From NCBI RefSeq assembly GCF_024323335.1, contig NC_066579.1, positions 246,071,575 to 246,135,574 of the forward strand: a DNA stretch of 64,000 bases, written 5' to 3'. This DNA is from Lathyrus oleraceus. Taxonomy: Eukaryota > Streptophyta > Magnoliopsida > Fabales > Fabaceae. A program made the position numbers and the translations under genes. Of the stretch, positions 32,436 through 44,195 are shown piece after piece; within the stretch, counting starts at the first letter, position 1; each line of letters begins with the position of its first letter. The notes under the pieces were generated by a model. It made no database searches. It was not told where the DNA came from and worked only from the letters and a program-made list of their open reading frames with translations.

Positions 32436-32833
32436 TGTCGAACCCCGATTTTGCTCCTGAATTTTTTATGTTTGTTTGGCATGCTTGGCCTGGCCTAACC
32501 TTGCTTTGGTTTTATATGAGGATCGGTTTTGATTCAAAGTCATGGTGTTGTGATTGTGGATACCTCTATGGTCTGGGTCATCTAAACAATCAAGCTTCTT
32601 GTGTTTCGAGCCACTCGCTAGCCATGTTATTGGTTCATGGATACTATAACCTTATGGTCTTAAGTCATGGTGCTTGTTCATGTGCATTATCAGTCAAATT
32701 ATTTTTCAAAAGTCAAATATTCAAGTCATGATTAAACCAATTGTGAAACCAACTTCAAACCATTTTGTTAATCCATTTCAATTTTATTTCATTACATTTG
32801 ATTCCATACAAAAAATACAAAATTTGGCATTTT

Positions 32834-33039
32834 TGACCAACTGTTGACTTTGGTCAACAGTTGACTTTTTGGTCAACTTTGACCAAAGTCAACCATAATC
32901 CATTAAGCCCTAATTCTATCCATAATTGTCCATTGAATATCCATTTACAAAGAAGTCATAAAGGAAATACAAAGAAATGCTATTTGTTGACTTTGGTCAA
33001 CAATTGACTTTTTTTGGTCAACTTTGACCAAGGCCAACT
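32834..33039. promoter_or_regulatory. W-box-like TTGAC cluster, 3' LTR copy
   Basis: This is the second copy of the cluster at 17138-17343, with the same palindromic TTGACTTTGGTCAA arrangement. In this position it could act on downstream flanking DNA; that is an inference only. Confidence 0.5.
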
Positions 33040-33244
33040 CACTTTTTTTACCACCTAAGACCTAGACTAGTCTTCCTTCATTGAACCACCATTCCAAGTT
33101 CCAACCTTTTCACCTTCATTCTCTTTCAACCGCCAGATCACCATAAAAAATAAACCCAAAGTTTTCATTTTTCTTCAAATCATAAACACCCCATTTTTTA
33201 TTGTTTGAATCCACCATTGTTTTTCTTACTAGATTTCATCGCAG

Positions 33245-33953
33245 ATGGGAAATTCTTTTGGGTGTTAGGCTTTTGGCGAGAGATTGGTATCTGCGGCGAG
33301 GGATGGTGATTTGGTTGAAGCAAAGATGCTTTTGGAATTCAATCCTAGTTTTGCCAAATACTCAACCTTTGGTGGTCTTAATTCACCTCTTCATTTTGCT
33401 GCTTCCAAGGGTCATAACGAGATTGTGGCATTGTTGCTTGAGAAGGGAGCTGATGTGAATTCAAGAGATTATTGTGGGCAGACAGCTTTGATGCAAGCTT
33501 GTAGACATGGTCATTGGGAAGTTGTTCAGACCCTTATGCTCTATCGATGCAATGTTATGAAAGCAGATTATCTCAGTGGGAGGACAGCTCTTCACTTTGC
33601 CGCTGTCAGTGGGCGTGTCAGATGCATTAGACTTGTTGTGGCTGACTTTGTTCCAAGTGCTCCTTATGAAACTCTACATGCTTGCGTGGATGCTGACGTG
33701 GGTGATGGATTAAATACGAAAAGAAAAACGAACAAAGTACGTTGTCCAAGTTTGTAAACAAGACGGTTGATGTTGGCATTACCGCACTTCACATGGCTGC
33801 GTTAAACGGGTACTTTGATTGTGTACAACTGCTACTGGATCTTAATGCAAATGTGTTAGCTGCAACATATCATTATGGAACATCAATGGATTTAATAGGG
33901 GCGGGAAGCACTCCATTGCATTATGCTGCTTGTGGTGGAAACTTAAATTGCTG
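33245..33953 (+). pseudogene. Captured XBAT/XB3-type ankyrin fragment, 3' LTR copy
   Basis: This is the second copy of the fragment at 17549-18257 with the same TAG at codon 8, the same frame change and the same end point. It reads AARDGD and GADVNSRD where the first copy reads AAWDGD and GADMNSRD, and HMAALNG for HMVALNG. In each case this copy has the residue expected of the family, so the 5' copy has the newer changes. Confidence 0.88.
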
Positions 33954-34166
33954 CTCAGTATCCAGACAATCCTATAAGACAACAGCAGAAAGATGTAAAA
34001 GAACTGGTACAGATCCTGTCTCGAATGTACCCTTGCAGTGAATGTGAAAATCACTTTAAAGAAGTTCTTAGATCAAATCCTGTACAGTCGGGGTCACATG
34101 CTGAATTTTCTCAGTGGCTATGTCATGTGCATAATGTTGTCAATAGAAGCATCGGCAAACCAATTT
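33954..34166 (+). pseudogene. Captured ERV1 fragment, 3' LTR copy
   Basis: This is the second copy of 18258-18470. The CxxC block reads [10 protein letters not shown] (Glu for Ala in the 5' copy). Junctions with the XBAT piece and the next fragment are identical to the 5' LTR. Confidence 0.87.
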
Positions 34167-34834
34167 CCTGCATTGAAAAGTACAAAGATGGAGTGGTCAA
34201 AGCCAATTTGTCAACAAAATTCAGCATCATTTAGCACCTCGTATGTATGATTATGTGAAAGAGTATTTGAACTAGAAGGGAGGATAAGAGAATCAACAAT
34301 GAGAAAAAAGTAAGAGCAGATTATGATGATGAATACTTTACCGGTATTGAAGACTCCGATTCTCTATGTTTTAGGATAGCATACACTATGTTGCTGGATT
34401 GTGAAGATCCTCATCAAATTTGTACGTATGTATGAAATGTTATACAGTTGGTTTTACCTGATTTAAGAGACAGTGTAATGGCTGCCTTAGATATTTGCGG
34501 AGTACGTGTGGATCTTGTCACACCAGGTGAAGTGATGGCTGGTTATGGATGGAGTACTGAACAGTCGCCAGAAGTTCCTAGGAACAAAACAGCAATATTG
34601 TGGGCGAGCTATGTCCTTCCACTATTCAAGAACATAAACACTGCCACATATCAGAACTATATGAACAATAGGATATCTGCATTGTCAAGGTTAGCTCATA
34701 TGCCGTCTGATGCATCAATGGAGAGACCCTTACAACGTTCCAGGCAGAACAAGTGCGGCACCTTTTGGGGACCCAACAGGATTTTTTCGCAGGGATATAT
34801 CGAATTCTATTATGATACAGGCCACGCAGAATAG
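34167..34834 (+). pseudogene. Captured unidentified fragment, 3' LTR copy
   Basis: This is the second copy of 18471-19138. The 128-codon open frame at 34448-34834 differs at three residues (Ala, Cys and Val for Thr, Tyr and Ile). The remaining low-complexity part of the capture block follows to about 35671. Confidence 0.5.
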
Positions 34835-35680
34835 CTATTTGAGGTCAACATACCAGTACTTAGTCAACACCAATTTATGAGCCTGCAACAAACCTGCTTC
34901 AAGCTCAAGCCAGATATGCATAATCTTTGCAGTGAATACTTGTCATTTGCTCAAGTGCTGCAAGAGGACATCAACACTAGTCACACACCATGACCTGCAA
35001 GATAAACAACAGCGAATGCCAGCACAGTCTATATTCTAACCATAACCTTCCATGTTCCATTTTGATCCTTGAATAACCAATGGTATATATTGCTTTAATA
35101 TCCAGCCTTGTTGTTATAAAAGCCATGACCAAATTCACCAAGCTGCCACCAAGTAATTGAGCAATGAACTAAGCTGCAGTACAATTCCTCCCAGTATGCA
35201 ACCATTCAAAATTTCTAGAACAGCAGAATCAAATTCTTTAAGCCAATCAAAGGGTTTACGACCTCCTCCAAGAGCGCCAGCAGCCAAACCAGGTAGAAGT
35301 ATAGGGCCTGTTCAATGTAACAATGGGAGAAGCACAAAAGATAATTATGATGCAAGAATCTTCTACCAGAATACTGTTCCGCAATCAATCTCTCCACATC
35401 CTTTCCAAAGGGTTGTACAGGCACAACAAATTTACAAGGATAATTCACAAGGCAACATCAACTCTCACCACAGAAGCGTAGCGTGCCACCCAGACCAGCT
35501 ATCGATCTTAATACCAATCCATACCACCAGCAGGCCAAGAATGATCTTTTAAACAATCCTGTCACCGTTATTGACACTAAATTGTTGCAAGCACAATCTC
35601 AATTTGGTGCAGCTGGTGCTGCAGCAGTAGCTGTTGCTGCTCACAGGCATTCTGCAGGCTGATTGGGTGAAAGCGGAGGC

Positions 35681-35836
35681 GACATGTAATATTGAGGTTG
35701 TCATTTGTAACAGAATGAACGTCTGGGCCAGGGAATTATCCATTCATCAATATACCTCTTTGGCGAACTCCAAGTGGGCAGATGTCACCATGAGTAACAT
35801 TCCAGTTGAAGAATTTATATGGATCTTCAGCTCTTT
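35681..35836 (-). pseudogene. Captured antisense SKU5-like fragment, 3' LTR copy
   Basis: This is the second copy of 19985-20140; the same residues and the same stop after ILMNG are present. The minus-strand reading is identical in both LTRs. Confidence 0.8.
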
Positions 35837-35867
35837 CTGTATTGAAGTGTGGAATGCTCTCCAACTC

Positions 35868-35981
35868 ACGTAGCCCAAATGTTCCGCAAGCAAACAACAT
35901 GATACTCCTTCTCACACTGGTCACAAATTGTTACTATTTGGTCATCAAACTTATCAACACCGAAATCATTTTCCCTGCATC
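35868..35981 (-). pseudogene. Captured antisense PHD fragment, 3' LTR copy
   Basis: This is the second copy of 20172-20285, with the same CDQCEKEYHVVC block. The leader-like antisense piece follows at about 36136-36678, matching 20440-20990 apart from the 8-bp indel. Confidence 0.65.
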
Positions 35982-37188
35982 AACCATCAACTGCAGCAGC
36001 AACAACCAACAATCCGCATCGACAAGTCCAAACAAGACCAGTACACAATTGAACCCAAACGTCCATAACAGACCATTGAACCTCAACCGAAACTGCTCTT
36101 GAGTTTTCACAAAAAAGTCACTGCAGTAAAAAAAACACAAATTAATTACCAAGCAGTTAATTCAAGAATTATTCCCAAATTGGAATAGAAACAAAACAGA
36201 GAGGAATGCTCAGGTTACCTGTTCCAAGTCCAAACATCAAAGAGGCCAATCCAATTTCTGAACACCGGAGGGACTTCACAGAGTTACTCCTTTTGAACAG
36301 CAGGGACCCTTTTGAAACCCTAAAATGCATGGAAGATAAATAGAGAGAAGGAGGAATCAGTAGAGAGGATGGAGCGGCGAAAAAAAACTTCAAAAAAGAA
36401 ACCCTAGAGATTTGAAAAGGAGACTCATACCAAGTTTCTGTTACGAAGCCACTGGGATTCATTGTGAATTTCTGAACAAGCTTTGAGCTCCATCAAAATC
36501 GTTTCCTCACAAACACCACAAACGCCACGATAACCAAGGGAGCCGTGACTGCGAAGAACAAAAGAAGGTTCGAGAAGCACTTATCCTATTGACTTGCTCC
36601 CAAAACTTCCCAATCCGGTACATTTCTCGCTCTTTCTTCATCTCATTTTCGGTTTCGTAAATGTGTGTATATCTTCCTTTTTCTTTCATAACTGTGAATC
36701 ACTGTTCTTTTTGAGGTTGAGTATCGGTTAGGGTGAGGAAAATTGTTTTTCTTTCTTTGATAGAGAGGTTTTATATGAATGTATCAAAGTGAGGAGAGAA
36801 GGTTTGAGGTGGAGGGGAACATCTCATTTGTTCCTTTTCGTTCTGTTAAGTTAAGGCTACCGTGGATAACACCTTTTCCACTGTGCGAGGCCACCTTTGG
36901 GGTGTTCCTCCCTAGGTTTTTAAGTCTCTTTTCTCGGTCACTGCATATGACTGTTGGGATGGAAGATTCCTGTCCCCCACGTGTTTTCCTGTGGAAGGTG
37001 AAGGGTTAAACTGGATCGAGCCTGTGGATCCGGATAACCCGGTTTGGATCCGTCCCCCCTTTTGGGCTTTATGGGGCGACCGCACGTTCACTTCTTTTTA
37101 GCTTATTACATCCTGTTGGACCTTAGAAACATTCAGGGCCCATTTAATATTTTGGTTATGTATTTGAGTCGTTGTTACAGTAACAACT

Positions 37189-37260
37189 AGCGATCCATGG
37201 CCAAGTGGAGGAAGGTTTGTCTTGCCTTCCTCGAGGTAGTGGGTTCGATACCCATATATA
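37189..37260 (+). other. tRNA-like sequence, 3' LTR copy
   Basis: This is the second copy of 21501-21572, with the perfect B box GGTTCGATACC at 37242-37252 and the A box TGGCCAAGTGG about 33 bp before it. Confidence 0.6.
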
Positions 37261-38677
37261 ACATTTCCTTTCTCTAGCATTCATTTTTTCCATGTTTATG
37301 TTGTATTATAATTTTATTGCACTCATAGTTTCATTTGTTAATAATGCAAACTTTGTTTTCTTTTAACTTCATCATTCATTCAAAACCATTTTAAAATTAC
37401 AAAAAATCATATTTTTCTCGATTTAACATCGAGCCCATTTTTACACCCTTGTAAGTCGATTGCTTTTTAAGCATCGCCATCGACCTCACATAGCTTACTC
37501 TTGGGCATTCTTACAATGAGCCGGTTCCCTTGCACTTACACTCATACATTGTTTATTGTTTCATTATTTCATTCTTTGATTATTTGATTTGATTATATAC
37601 TTGTTTATATCTTACTTGTTTGATTAACTGTTGCCTACTTGTATGATGTATGAGGCATGTATTGTTTGATTGCCATGACAACCCCCATTCATAACAAATG
37701 TATCCCTCTCCCATGAAATGTATAATATTCTTTCATTCTTTATTCATCTGTTAATACAAGAAATAAAATGAACACCCGATCACCATTTCAAAACAAGACC
37801 AAAACCTCGATCCAACGTCGAGTGATCATTTTTCAAAACCTAACAGAACCAGCACGTATTCATCCTCCCTTTTGTAAGTCGATTGCTTTATGCATCGCCA
37901 TCAACCTTGTAAGTCGATTGCTTCATGCATCGCCATCTACCCTTATCCCTAACACTTCTCCTTGCTCCATTCGTCGATTCTTGTTCCGATTAAGTAGCAC
38001 CCATTAGATAGAACCCTTTGCATGATAACATAGGTAGGATTCCCATATCCTTTTGTATGATAACATAGGTAAGATTCCCATTTTCTTTGCATGCTAACAT
38101 TAGGTAGATATTCCCATTTGTAAATCCTAAACACTTAAGTACATATTGCATGACAACTCTAGGGCAGAGCTTCCCCACTTCTAGACCTTTCCGAGCGTCT
38201 TCGATCTTGTGGCATGTAGTCCGTTCTATTGCAAAGAGGTAACTGCCTAAGACTCGATTCAGCGAGCTGCGACACCTACTGCCAGGACGTGAACACATTG
38301 CCCACTCTCCTTTGACACAACTGGTGTCCTCCTTTTCTAAGTCCATGTTCAGATGGCAACCCCTATGTAGGGGAACTACGTCGCCCAGATTCTCATACCA
38401 GATGAGGTACGTAGGCAGGAGACCGTGCGAGGTCTCTCCGGGCGCCCTTTTTCTTTTTTCTAACCTTTTTGTTTCTTTTGACGTCTCAGCGTCTCTTTTA
38501 GTTTGTGTTCATCCTTTCCCCTATAAAGGGGAACTACATCGCCCTGATCCTTGTTCCAGACGAGGTATGTAGGCAGGTGGTCGTGCGAGACCACTCCGGG
38601 CACCTTTCTTTTTTCTTTTTGTGTGTGCTTGACAGTTATAGGCTCGAGTTCCCGATTCCCTATTAACTTGTTTGGTT

Positions 38678-39023
38678 GTTGTGTGCTTGGAAGCTGATGT
38701 AAGTCCATCAAGTGGCATTCGGGTTCCAGTGTGTTTTTGTTGGGTTCGGATGCTGATGTAAGTCCAGTGATTGGCAGTCGGGCTCCACGTTTGCCCCTTT
38801 GTGTTTGTTTGGTTCGGATGCTGATGTAAGTCCAGTGATTGGCAGTCGGGCTCCACGTTTGCCCCTTTGTGTGTGTTTGGTTCGGATGCTGATGTAAGTC
38901 CAGTGATTGGCAGTCGGGCTCCACGTTTGCCCCTTTTGTGTGTGTTTGGTTCGGATGCTGATGTAAGTCCAGTGATTGGCAGTCAGGCTCCACGTTTGCC
39001 TTTGCCTGTGTTTGTTTGTGTGC
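38678..39023 (+). repeat. 68-bp tandem repeat, 3' LTR copy
   Basis: This is the second copy of the array at 22990-23335 with the same number of units and the same unit variants, so the array did not change after insertion. Confidence 0.9.
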
Positions 39024-39718
39024 GTGTTAGCCGAACTACGGCAACTCTGATTCTCATGTTCAGATGAGATACGTAGGCACAAGATGCGATGTCTTGCCGA
39101 GTTTGACTAACGACTAACAACTAATCCTTGTTTTCTTTCGCCCTCGTTGCGATCCTTCCTCTCGCCCTCGTTGCGATCGAGACTTTCCCTTTCTCTTGCC
39201 CTAGTTGCAATCGAGACCCTTTGTTTCCGTAGTTAGTTTGAACTACATTATGCTCTGATTCTCATTCCCGATGAGATATGTAGGCATAAGACGCGACATC
39301 TTAGCGAGCACACTCCTCTTTAACCCATAGGTAGCCGAGCTACGAAGACTCTGATTCTCATATTCAGATGAGATACGTATGCAGTGGATGCGACATCCAT
39401 GCGAGTCATTTTCTTTGACCTTTTCTTTTAGTAAATAATACATAAGATAAACACACACCCTTTAGACAAGAAACAACAAGAGTGGATCCCATAGAGTACT
39501 ACGGATGCGTAGGGGTGCTAATACCTTCCCTTCGCATAATCGACTCCCGAACCCAAGATTTGGTTGCGAGACCTTGTCTTTTCCTTTCCTTTCTCCAGGT
39601 TTACTTCGAGCGTTTCCTTTCCCTCCTTTGGGATAAATAACGCACGGTGGCGACTCTTCTGTCATTCCTTCTTCGCCGGTTGTTTTTTCGCACCTACCGT
39701 ATTTTTCGGGTTGCGACA

Positions 39719-40101
39719 GTTTCCAAGGCAAACCAATTCCAAACTTTTGATGAATTCTTGACCAAAATAACATGTGATGCTCATGGGGATCCATATATGA
39801 TTCCTAGAGCCATTGTGGATCATTTCTTGATTGAGCTCTTAACAATGGGGGTCTTAAACCCTAGATATGAACTTGATAGATCACAGGTGGTCATGTGCCC
39901 TACCTACAAAAGAGTTAGACAAATGCAAAGACATATTTTTGGTATTTTGGTTAGTAAAGATGATAAAATACCAAGTATGATATAATTAAATGATGCTTGG
40001 TGATCTCTCCCAATCAAACCCAATGAATGAGGGGGAAGGAGGATGCCAAGGTGTGATCCCAATGCTAATGCATATGATGAGATAGCATGAGGGATCTTAG
40101 G
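39719..40101. repeat. Rearranged C-type Ogre LTR piece, right part
   Basis: This continues 16739 after the insertion of D (39719-39723 is the duplicated GTTTC). It is collinear with about 11520-11902 of the element C LTR, with about 80-85% similarity by eye, and stops at GGGATCTTAGG, about 18 bp short of the LTR terminus. The open frame running from the D LTR into this piece is a chance fusion. Confidence 0.78.
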
Positions 40102-42300
40102 ACGTTCTAACTGAGGAGATGAAGGTTTAAAATCTTCGTATCGACTCAGTAGAATGGGCTTAAATAACAATATAGAAACAAATTTTGGTCCCTAAGAGAC
40201 CTCATGGTGCATATGATATGAATGTTAAAAATAATCCTCAGTGGGGAAATGTTGCCACAAAGGAAAAGAATTCGGAGAGATTGGAGTTGGTGAGTCCAAA
40301 AAAACTTTGTCAACATGTTCAAAATACGAAGGAGACCGCAGCATTGAATTTCCACTCGATATAGGCTTGAGCTTCTTTGGAGCACCTTTTGTTTTTACAG
40401 GTTGAGAGGGTGGTTTCCAGATAAGCAATCCTCTTCAATTGTTATTTTATGTGGAGTTTCTTTTTGTCATCAACTTTCAAAAATCTCTCTTGTATCACTT
40501 CACATTCGGTCAAGACAGAGATATTCGATTTACCGTCTTTCATGACACCATCATCATCAAACCTAAGCCTCTTCCAATGAGTGAAAACCTCATCCATTCT
40601 TATCGGGCTATCAAGTTTCACCTTTTTTTCAATAACACAAGCACATGGGAGACCATATGTTTTAAAAATTATGCATCCATAATATGCGATATCGAAGCCT
40701 ACATGATCAGATCGCTTAGCCTTATGAAAAATATAATTCAAACCTCTCGAGATATGTTTCCGGCCAATTGAGAATAAATATTGTTGTCTTTAAATCTGTG
40801 TTCCAAAACTGTGATACTCCGATCAAATGATGTATGTATCTCATTATGTTGGTTCTGAATCATTTGGTTCACGGAGTCCCAATCTCTACATAAATTTCCC
40901 TTACTATTTCCCAACCAATTCTTCAATGTAGCATGGGCAGACTCAACTCAGTTAGTTGTTGTATTTCTAAGGTGTCTAACTGTATCAGTACAAGCATAAA
41001 CAATTTTCTCCTTCACCTAGTCAAGAATTGTGCTTTCAACATATTTCAACAAATCAGGATATATTTTGCACACTTTCCTGAAATGCATAATAGAATCACC
41101 ATATAATTCTTTTGTGGAAGAAATTATTATACGATTCCATGCATTTTTCTACAACCACACCCGCCTTCACCACTTTTCTATTTCCGTACTATCTGTTTCG
41201 TCCCTACCGCAGGTTTAACCCGACTTCTCACATTTGTATTATGTGATGTCTATAAAGTAATACATAAGAAGTAGGAAATATATTTACAACCGATTTCATC
41301 AAGATGATATCGTAGTCGGTAACAATAACTTTAGACATCTCTTTTTGGTCCTTCAACATTGTCTGGAACACCTCTAAAGCCCAAGTAACATTCTTCTCTT
41401 TTTCGCTCTATAGAAATACAAACCCTACATAATAGGTATTCTCAGTTGATATAACACAAACCATCTCCAATAATGGAAGTCTATACTTATTGGTCTTGTA
41501 CATTGAATCAAGTATGAGCACAGTAGGAAACATGTTGAATAACTTGATGGAATCAAGATGAGTCCAAAATATATCTCTAACGATAACTCCATCCTCGCAC
41601 ATTCGATACCTAGACACATAACTATTATTATCCAACAGTTTCAACAGTTATTGCATTTCAGTTCTATCCCCCCTAAGCGAATTGTTAGTTTGGTACCGAA
41701 TATTGTACACTTGCTTGATATTTGAGATATTTTTCAGTATTTAATGTTTCAAAGTTGCAAGTATATTTTTCGATTGAACCAAATTCAATGTCATGTCAGC
41801 AACGAATTTCTTCTCTTTCGGCATGAGGCGGCACATAATTGGATGGCCGACTAACTTTTGACACAAATCATGGTTATGCAAACTACATATGACATTAAAT
41901 CTCCATTTATTGAACCAGTGTCATCACATTTAAAATTCCGGAGAGAAGGTCTATATTCCCACTTATTTCGCACATCATTATCACAAAAGCACATCTTCTA
42001 TCCGAACCATTATCGTACCTTCCGATAACCACACCAAATCTCAGTTTAGAGGTCTCCGTATGAATCCAGTGAAGCATGTCATCACGAGGTTCAAATGCTT
42101 GCTCATTTTTAAATTGGTTTCCAATATCTACCGCCTTTACAACAACACATTTAACATTCAGAAACACAACTTGTTCGGGAAAATATCGGGGTGCACCATG
42201 TCTAATAAAAACAATTACCACATAATAGTAAATAAGTGCTAATTTTGTAAACATAACTGACAAATTGAACAAAGTCTGATATCGGAAATGCATTTTCAGG
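40102..42300 (-). pseudogene. MULE (MuDR/FAR1-type) transposase, decayed
   Basis: This is a Mutator-like transposase on the minus strand. The N-terminal FAR1-like DNA-binding region is near 42240-42020 (FEPRDDMLHWIHTETSKLRFG). The MULE DDE core includes VRDIFWTHLDSIKLFNMFPT and LDSMYKTNKYRLPLLEMV (about 41600-41430), with a first Asp in LILDS and a second in VIVTDYD near 41315. Then come NWLGNSKGNLCRDWDSVNQM near 40920-40860 and the SWIM zinc finger (CIIFKTYGLPCACVIEKK, about 40665-40610). Related legume proteins continue into an OTU-type protease domain; here the C-terminus is lost near 40230. Several stops and frame changes make it a pseudogene. No terminal repeats could be paired with certainty. 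Confidence 0.82.
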
Positions 42301-42539
42301 TAAGTTCATACATGTTCCTGAGGTACATTTTCGAAAAAAACGCTAGTTTTTCATACTGAAAACAAGTTCAATGTGAGCAATAAGGCTTGAAACAATTGAT
42401 CTTTACCTAGAATTCCAACTTCTTTTGCTCCCTTTAATGTGATGAAACACAAGATTGGAGATTTTGAGTGAAAATGTGATTTGAGAATGGAAGGGTTTTT
42501 AGTGAGAGTTTTGAGTGAAAAACAAGGGTTGTGTGATCA

Positions 42540-42830
42540 TGTAGTTCTATCTTCTACCAAATTATTTCGGAGATGTATATCCGGAAATATCTGATATGCA
42601 AATGTGACATCAAATTTCCAAATCCCGCCTCAAACTCTCGAAGATGGATCTTCAGAATATTCACTGGGTTGATCAACTATCAACATATTTGCTGAAATGT
42701 TTTGGAGATGTATCTCAAGAATTTTTTTTAGTATTCATCTAGGGTGGCAATCATTTTATTTGTCATACCATTGGTGCAAGGTTCGTCCGGAGATGCATCT
42801 CTGAAATCTGAGGGACATTTTTCACATGGT
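42540..42830. repeat. Palindromic TTCGGAGATGYATCTCCGAA-like motifs beside the MULE
   Basis: Three diverged copies of a near-palindrome around GGAGATGTATC lie near 42568 (TTCGGAGATGTATATCCGG), 42705 (TTGGAGATGTATCTCAAG) and 42788 (CCGGAGATGCATCTCTGAAA). They sit 250-500 bp 5' of the transposase start. Such motifs could be subterminal transposase sites; this is inferred from position. Confidence 0.45.
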
Positions 42831-43881
42831 GTGTAAGTAACATATGTGGTGCATTAAGAAATTCCCAAAATAACTTTAAAATGTATAAATAATGAGATTT
42901 CTATGTTTTACTTTTTTAATTTTTTAATTTTTAAAATCTATCTTTTATTTTAAAATTTTATTTATTTTTAAATAAATATAAAACAACGTTTTGAATTTTT
43001 TTTTCTTAAAAAAAACAAGCTTAACCCCTCTAAATTGGAGAAACCCTTGGTTCACCGGGGTTGGTCCCCACCTATTTGATAATATCGTTTTTTTAAAGAT
43101 CGAACCAGGAATCGGAGGAGTCGTTGTTCTGATATGATTGTTGAATTGGGTAAGTTATTGAATCGGTTAGAATTGGTAAAAATCGACAAATCGATGATTT
43201 TGAGAAATTGATGGGTTAAATACTTGCTTTTTTTTCTCCGACAAAACGACGTTGTTTTGATTATTAAAAAATTAAAATATAAATAGACTTATTCAAAACT
43301 CATTTAAAATTTTCTTTCCTTAAAATTAAATTTATTATACAATGGAATTATTTTATTATAAAGTTTATCTTACAGTTAGAGTTTGTTTAAAATTTATATA
43401 GATTTATATTTTATACTATTTTGTTTTGTTGTGTGTAATGACTATTTTTAGAATTTGAATTTAAATAATGAATTTGTGAAATGTGATTTTTTTATAGGTG
43501 TCATAATTTTTTTAAAGAACGAGTCATTTAGTTCGACCAATTTAATAACGGTGGAATTTTGTTACATATACTAATTTATTCAACCGAGTTATCTGATTTA
43601 ATTAAGTTTATTATTTAGTTCAACCAATGACTTAGTGGCTCGACCAATAAACCAGTAACTCAATTCTTTCACAGATTTAATGATCGGTCTTGTTTTTAAA
43701 ACATTAAGTAATAATCAGATGAGACGGTTATACTCAAATGATACCAATTAACTTCGAGTCAATTTTTCAAAAAACATTGGCATGATTTATTTTTCAAATG
43801 GGACAGCTTTGAAAATGAGTCCTAGAAATGTAATAGTCTCAAATAACCCAATAAAAAATTTATTTAAAAAAGAGTATTAAA
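42831..43881. other. AT-rich spacer, no gene seen
   Basis: I see no coding sequence. Composition is very AT-rich (long A and T runs near 42905-43015 and 43260-43480). Short stretches with GAACCAGGAATCGG near 43105 and CTCGACCAATAAACCAG near 43635 are in related, roughly inverse form and may be the two ends of an old, unclassified transposon, but I cannot define its termini. Confidence 0.4.
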
Positions 43882-43961
43882 GGGTACTCTCTCTGTTTCA
43901 AAATGATTGTTGGTTAAGGTTTTTGCGCACAAATTAAGAAATACACTAATATTGTCATAAG
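43882..43961 (+). mobile_element. Stowaway-type MITE stub
   Basis: TACTCTCTCTGTTTCAAAAT starting near 43884 matches the Stowaway terminal repeat (TA plus CTCCCTCCGTTTCA) with a few changes, followed by the usual AT-rich body. It is cut after about 78 bp at the start of the next LTR (43962), so the other end is not visible. Confidence 0.55.
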
Positions 43962-44195
43962 TGTCATACCCTCACATCGCCTTCTTAAACCTAATTCATA
44001 ATCATACATCCCCATACAAGTCATATCATATGCATATATACTTAATAATCCTCAATAATCTACAAACTCAAGGCATGGGATTCATCTGTGAAGCTTTAAG
44101 ATCCTCTGGTCATGATAGGGTGTGCCCAAGCCACCTTAACCATAATCTCATCCTCAAGCATCCAACAAAGCTTAGAGGATCACTCAAGTCATCTC

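Larger units (their letters stand above)
16740..39718 (+). mobile_element. Giant Ogre-like LTR retrotransposon D, complete ends, non-autonomous
   Basis: This is an end-to-end Ty3-gypsy element of 22,979 bp. The LTRs (16740-24029 and 32436-39718) start TGTCGAACCCC and end TTGCGACA. The 5-bp target duplication GTTTC (16735-16739 and 39719-39723) is perfect. A tRNA-Arg-type PBS follows the 5' LTR and a purine-rich tract precedes the 3' LTR. The interior (8,406 bp) has one open gag-derived frame, a pol full of stops and deletions, and a long repeat-rich 3' region. The 7.3-kb LTRs differ by about 30 substitutions and two indels by eye, so the insertion is recent although pol is long dead. Each LTR carries about 3.4 kb of host gene fragments. 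Confidence 0.95.
32436..39718 (+). repeat. 3' LTR of element D (7,283 bp)
   Basis: It is collinear with the 5' LTR over its whole length: the offset is 15,696 bp before the 8-bp indel at about 20513 and 15,688 bp after. I count about 30 substitutions by eye plus an 8-bp and a 1-bp indel, i.e. about 0.4% divergence. The capture block, with its stops and frame changes, is present in full, so capture and decay came before this insertion. It ends TTGCGACA at 39718 followed by the duplicated GTTTC. Confidence 0.95.

Noticed and set aside
39647..39985. 112-codon open frame across the right border of element D
   Set aside because: It fuses the last bases of the D LTR with old LTR sequence across the insertion point; the matching stretch at 11560-11835 in the other copy is in a different state and has no homology to proteins.
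40439..40771. Plus-strand 110-codon frame opposite the MULE
   Set aside because: It is the shadow of the minus-strand SWIM zinc-finger region, which has clear family motifs.
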